This document shows, piece after piece, positions 6,920-9,684 of a stretch of DNA of 9,684 nucleotides. Position 1 is the stretch's first letter; each line of letters starts with the position of its first letter. The position numbers and the translations under genes are program-made. A model generated the notes under the pieces. That model worked only from the letters and a program-made list of their open reading frames with translations. It was not told the origin of the DNA and searched no databases. This stretch comes from an uncultured Clostridia bacterium (GTDB lineage Bacteria > Bacillota > Clostridia > TANB77 > CAG-508), in the NCBI GenBank assembly GCA_947631385.1, contig CANRLE010000039.1:1-9684 (forward strand), written 5' to 3'.

Positions 6920-8660
6920 TTATTTATTGATTAAAACAACCCTAAATCCACTGTTAAAATTAGGAGCACCATTTCCTTGAATAAATGCATGTATACCACT
7001 TGAATTAGCTCCATAAGACCACCCTCTTGTTGTAAACACACCATATCTTCCCCAAAATAATGAAATTTCATTATTCCAAGATTTAATACCTTTTTCTTCT
7101 TGTATTGATGTTTCTCGTATACTATCTCCAAATATTCTTTTGTTAGCAGCATAATTTGATTTCACTGCCTCGTTATCATCATCTTCTCCGTCTTTTTCTC
7201 CTTTTGGATATACCATAGCATATTTTGTGCTTTCTTTTTTCATCTCTCCATTTTCATCATATACCAAACTTTTTCCGATTATTCAAATATTCATTTCCAT
7301 TTGCTACATAGCCAGATGTCCTTTCCGTTAATCCTCCACTTAAATCGTAAACTCCGTATATATTTCCTGTTGTACTTGCACTTTTCTGATTTGTATCTAA
7401 ATAATCATTCCATTCTTTTTTACTATCATTATATCCAGTAACTGCATATACACTGGCTAATTGATTTCCTTCTGATTTTGTTATATGTACCCCTCCATTC
7501 TCAAGATTTTCTCTATTTACCGCAATCTTAATTCCTTCTTGTCCATATCTACTGTCTGATAAATACACAATTGCTCCCCATTCGCTATTTTTTATTAAGT
7601 GACTATCTGCATCATTATTACTTAAATTATATATATTTCCTTCTTCTGTTAATGCTTTACTTATATTATATGCATCATTGTGGCCAATATAATTCATAGA
7701 ATAACAACTTCCTTGAAATGTTGGATATTTTATTTTTATTTGTTCACTTTTCCAGCTAAAACTTCCATCTGCATTTTTTACTCCATATTCTCCATCTAAC
7801 CAGTTTCTTGCTGAAATGTTTGCATCCCCTTCTGCACCTTCTCCTACTTCTATTTTAGCTCCCCATACACTTGCTGAAGTATAATATGTATTTATACTTT
7901 CTTTAACCGGTGCCTTATTTCCATTAGATGTTGGATATGCTGCTTCAAACTTAGCTACCCATATTCCTGTTAATTCTTTATCCCATCCTCCATTTTCAAA
8001 TTTATTCTTTAAGTTACTTTCATCTGTAAATGCTGGATGGACATAATAGTCTACTGTTGTATCTGCTATTTCTCCTTCTTCTAAATCACTAGCTCTTTTT
8101 GCTGTTTTTAGTTCTCCTTTTTCATCATAATATGTATCTCCTGTGCCATTTAAAAATTTTACATCTATTGTTCCTCCTTCTGATTTGTTATTTGGATTGT
8201 TGTATTTTATCTTATATGCATATCTTGGTATCCATACCCATAAACTTCCATCATCTGTACTTGCATTTGCCCATTTTTTCTCTTTATAATTATACCATTC
8301 ATCACTATTAAAGCCTGTCTCCCCTTCTTTTATGACTTTCCCTTTTTCACTTTTTGTTGCCTCTTGAAACATTACTTTTTTCATTCCTGTTAGTATTACA
8401 GGTTCATTTGGTATATTAAGATCTGTTTCTTCCTCATCTTTTGATGTTCCACTACCATATTCATTCATATAGTTTAACAATTCTTCTAAATCTTCTTGTT
8501 CTTTTTTGGCTGCTTCTTCTGTTGCTATTTTTGCCTTATTTGCTTGAGACAGTATTCCATTTTCTCCTATTAACATTGCTATACTTACTGCTGCAAGTAT
8601 TAATAACACTATTATAGTGATAACTAATGCAATTAAAGTTATTCCTTTGTTTTTCCTCAT
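6920..8660 (-). pseudogene. Prepilin-like surface protein with FGE-sulfatase/C-type-lectin-like domain, frameshifted (gene B)
   Basis: The gene reads as 579 residues if one base is removed. Its N-terminus is MRKNKG-ITLIALV, a prepilin-peptidase-like site after G6 followed by a hydrophobic helix (7-31). The glutamate normally at position 5 of a mature type IV pilin is alanine here. A charged helix follows (35-70). The rest contains SLWVWIPRYAYKI (139-151), SHLIKNSEWGAIVYLSDSRYG (353-373), STTGNIYGVYDLSGG (429-443) and, after the shift, TRGWSYG and NSGFRVVLINK at the end. These resemble the closing motifs of FGE-sulfatase domains (yGlyDM.GNvwEW, RGGSW, GFR). The upstream frame stops at 7257 just after RKKFGI. 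The downstream frame takes over in the T5 run at 7270-7274 (A5 on the coding strand); with one A fewer the protein reads NNRKSLVYDENGE. A sequencing error, decay or phase variation would all look the same. AGGAGG at 8670-8675 sits 9 nt before the ATG. Probable role: exported or pilus-linked surface protein, ligand unknown. Confidence 0.85.
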
Positions 8661-8707
8661 TTTTTTGTTCCTCCTATTTCTTTTGTTCTTAATTTTATGT
8701 AATGTTT

Positions 8708-8743
8708 ATTATACACATTTACTATATTTATACCACAATTAAT
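8708..8743 (-). promoter_or_regulatory. Probable promoter region of gene B
   Basis: A TATAAT box lies at 8713-8708, 47 bp upstream of the ATG. A TATAAA preceded by TGG (an extended -10 form) lies about 19 bp further upstream, with TTGTGG and TTGCAA as weak -35 candidates. The region is so AT-rich that the exact promoter cannot be chosen by eye. That gene B has its own promoter is supported by the terminator between it and gene A. Confidence 0.45.
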
Positions 8744-8765
8744 TTGACTTTTGCAATAGTTTTTG

Positions 8766-8810
8766 ATAAAAAAATAAAATCGCCTTGAACTTATTTCTAA
8801 ATTCAAAACG
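8766..8810 (-). terminator. Intrinsic terminator after gene A
   Basis: In the minus-strand RNA, CGUUUUGAA (8810-8802) pairs with UUCAAGGCG (8789-8781), giving 9 bp including two G-U pairs and a 12-nt loop. A U-rich tail AUUUUAUUUUUUUAU follows (8780-8766). The hairpin starts about 60 bp after the gene A stop codon. The G-U pairs and the position of the T tract show that it works on the minus strand. Confidence 0.8.
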
Positions 8811-8870
8811 AAATTATTTATTGGCTTTATAATTTCTTCTCCTATATATCATACGAGAAATAAATACTGT

Positions 8871-9684
8871 TTATCCTATTTGACCTTCTTCAATATTCCC
8901 AGACTCTAATGATAAAGTTTTAGGTCCTTCACCTATCCATTCTTTTTCCTCACCATCACATTTTTCTATATTTTTTACTGTAACTTCTGATTTTAAAGAA
9001 ACTACGGGACGAACTGCAAACTCGTGGACATTCCACATGCCATAAGAACCAAATAACGTACCACCGGTTCCAGCAGATCCTCGACCAACTGCACCAGGAC
9101 CAAAATTAGCATATTCAGAACCAATACACACACCACGAGAAGGCAACCAGTATGCTTTCACAGAATTTTTTTCTGCAGTCGTACCATCAAATATTATTTG
9201 TGTTATAATTTCATTATCTTCTGGTTTTCCTATCGTATATCCAGTTCCCTTTATTTCATAATTTACACTTTTTTGAGTTAGTTTTTCTTTATATTTCATA
9301 TTTTCTGGATATTTTTTTAATAGGTAATTCTCTGGTGCAAAATCTCCCTTTTTATATATATAACTTTTTTTAAAATAGCTCTCATAACTTTTATATTCCT
9401 GTCCATCTTTATATGCTTTGTCTTCTTCTTCATTTATTGTTATTCCGAAGTGCTCTTGTTACATCTTCTATTTTCATACTTCTTGCTTCTTCTGCTAAAT
9501 CATTTTTGTATATTCCACATATTGTATTCAATGTATCTTCACAATACCAACCTTCTGCTCCTCCTAGTGCTAAATATGGATTTGTTGTTGCTACATCATT
9601 TTCTTTACTTCTTTTTATTGGACTTCCACTTATTAATAGTAAATTATCTCCTTCTTCATCTAATCCTAATACTCTCCATGTTGT
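8871..9684 (-). pseudogene. Second pilin-like surface protein, 3' part, frameshifted (gene A)
   Basis: The 5' end lies beyond the right edge. The visible part reads as 270 residues if one base is removed. The first frame gives TTWRVLGLDEEGDNLLLISG, then GGAEGWYCEDTLNTICGIY and LAEEARSMKIEDVTRAL, and stops at 9430. The second frame opens after 9459 and continues as GITINEEEDKAYKDGQEY through to the TAA at 8871. The two join at the bases CTTCGG (9450-9445): with one base fewer they read RALGITINEEED, which fits the family. The C-terminal domain has YWLPSRGVCIGSEYANFG...FAVRPVVSLKSEV, a motif pattern I know from families of pilin-like or exported proteins of gut Firmicutes, often listed only as prepilin-type or DUF proteins; the function is not established. 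It sits 5' of gene B in the same direction but has its own terminator. Whether it shares a prepilin N-terminus cannot be seen. Codon use changes sharply within the C-terminal domain. Confidence 0.8.
9001..9180 (-). other. GC-rich, codon-shifted island in the C-terminal domain of gene A
   Basis: By hand count these 180 bp have 83 G or C (46 %), against 25 % at 8941-9000 and 24 % at 9241-9360. The island encodes VKAYWLPSRGVCIGSEY through FAVRPVVSL. Inside it arginine is CGT or CGA and glycine mostly GGT, with ATT, TCT, CCC, GTC and ACG codons. Just outside, ATA, AGT, GGA and AAA dominate. The borders coincide with the start and end of the domain. This fits a separately inherited or recombined domain segment. 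Confidence 0.7.

Noticed and set aside
6930..7060. Variable region of a diversity-generating retroelement at the end of gene B or gene A
   Set aside because: The folds are suggestive, but there is no reverse transcriptase, no template repeat and no second copy of the region in this window, so it stays only a question for the rest of the genome.
6931..7152. Minus-strand frame of 73 codons inside the end of gene B
   Set aside because: It overlaps the frame that carries the conserved FGE-like motifs and has no motif or start signal of its own.
7250..7270. Genetic code 4 (TGA as Trp) as an explanation of the gene B stop
   Set aside because: Reading through the TGA TGA gives a frame without family motifs, while the shifted frame has them; tryptophans in rpoB and rpoC are TGG.
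7265..7277. Programmed ribosomal frameshift at A-AAA-AAG in gene B
   Set aside because: The slippery-looking sequence would give a -1 shift, but the C-terminal domain lies in the +1 frame; the -1 frame meets a stop soon after.

Overview
The window is AT-rich (coding DNA mostly about 25-40 % GC by eye). Every gene I can support lies on the minus strand, so transcription runs from high to low coordinates. The RNA polymerase genes are of Firmicutes type: beta has the FMDQTNPLSE form of the rifampicin region and no large lineage-specific insert in its core. TGA acts as a stop and tryptophan is TGG. The pilin-like genes upstream begin with, or belong to, a 'GITLIALVITIIVLLILA' family that I associate with gut Clostridia and related uncultured Firmicutes. 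A low-GC clostridial genome or metagenome bin is the likeliest source. This is inference from family resemblance, not a database result.

Layout in transcription order. From 9684 to 8871 is the 3' part of a surface or pilin-like gene (A), which carries one frameshift and ends at a good intrinsic terminator (8766-8810). From 8660 to 6920 is a second pilin-like gene (B). It has a complete prepilin-type N-terminus and a C-terminal domain resembling the FGE-sulfatase/C-type-lectin fold. It also carries a single-base frameshift, and it ends at a hairpin terminator (6784-6829). From 6731 to 6498 lie a consensus sigma-A type promoter (TTGACA, 18 bp, TATAAT) and a leader of about 195 nt that can fold into a closed multi-helix RNA. 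From 6497 to 2733 is rpoB, from 2713 to 2186 an unrecognised 175-residue ORF, and from 2172 past the left edge rpoC.

rpoB, the small ORF and rpoC are packed as one operon. The gaps are 19 and 13 nt, each holding a Shine-Dalgarno sequence, and both rpoB and rpoC use non-ATG starts. Two things are unusual. A gene sits between rpoB and rpoC, which are directly adjacent in most bacteria. The rplJ-rplL pair that usually precedes rpoB is missing, so rpoB has its own promoter and leader.

The most interesting signals are the following. (1) The rpoB leader has a long closing stem, an internal hairpin whose loop complements a downstream segment, and a competing hairpin that takes up half of the rpoB Shine-Dalgarno; this looks like a two-state translational switch. 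(2) The ORF between rpoB and rpoC has a possible winged-helix-like N-terminal half and lies next to a beta subunit with an 85-residue, 52 % acidic tail. (3) A sharp island of about 180 bp at 46 % GC covers the C-terminal domain of gene A, suggesting a transferred or diversified domain cassette. The pilin-like genes are both frameshifted while about 6 kb of polymerase sequence is intact.
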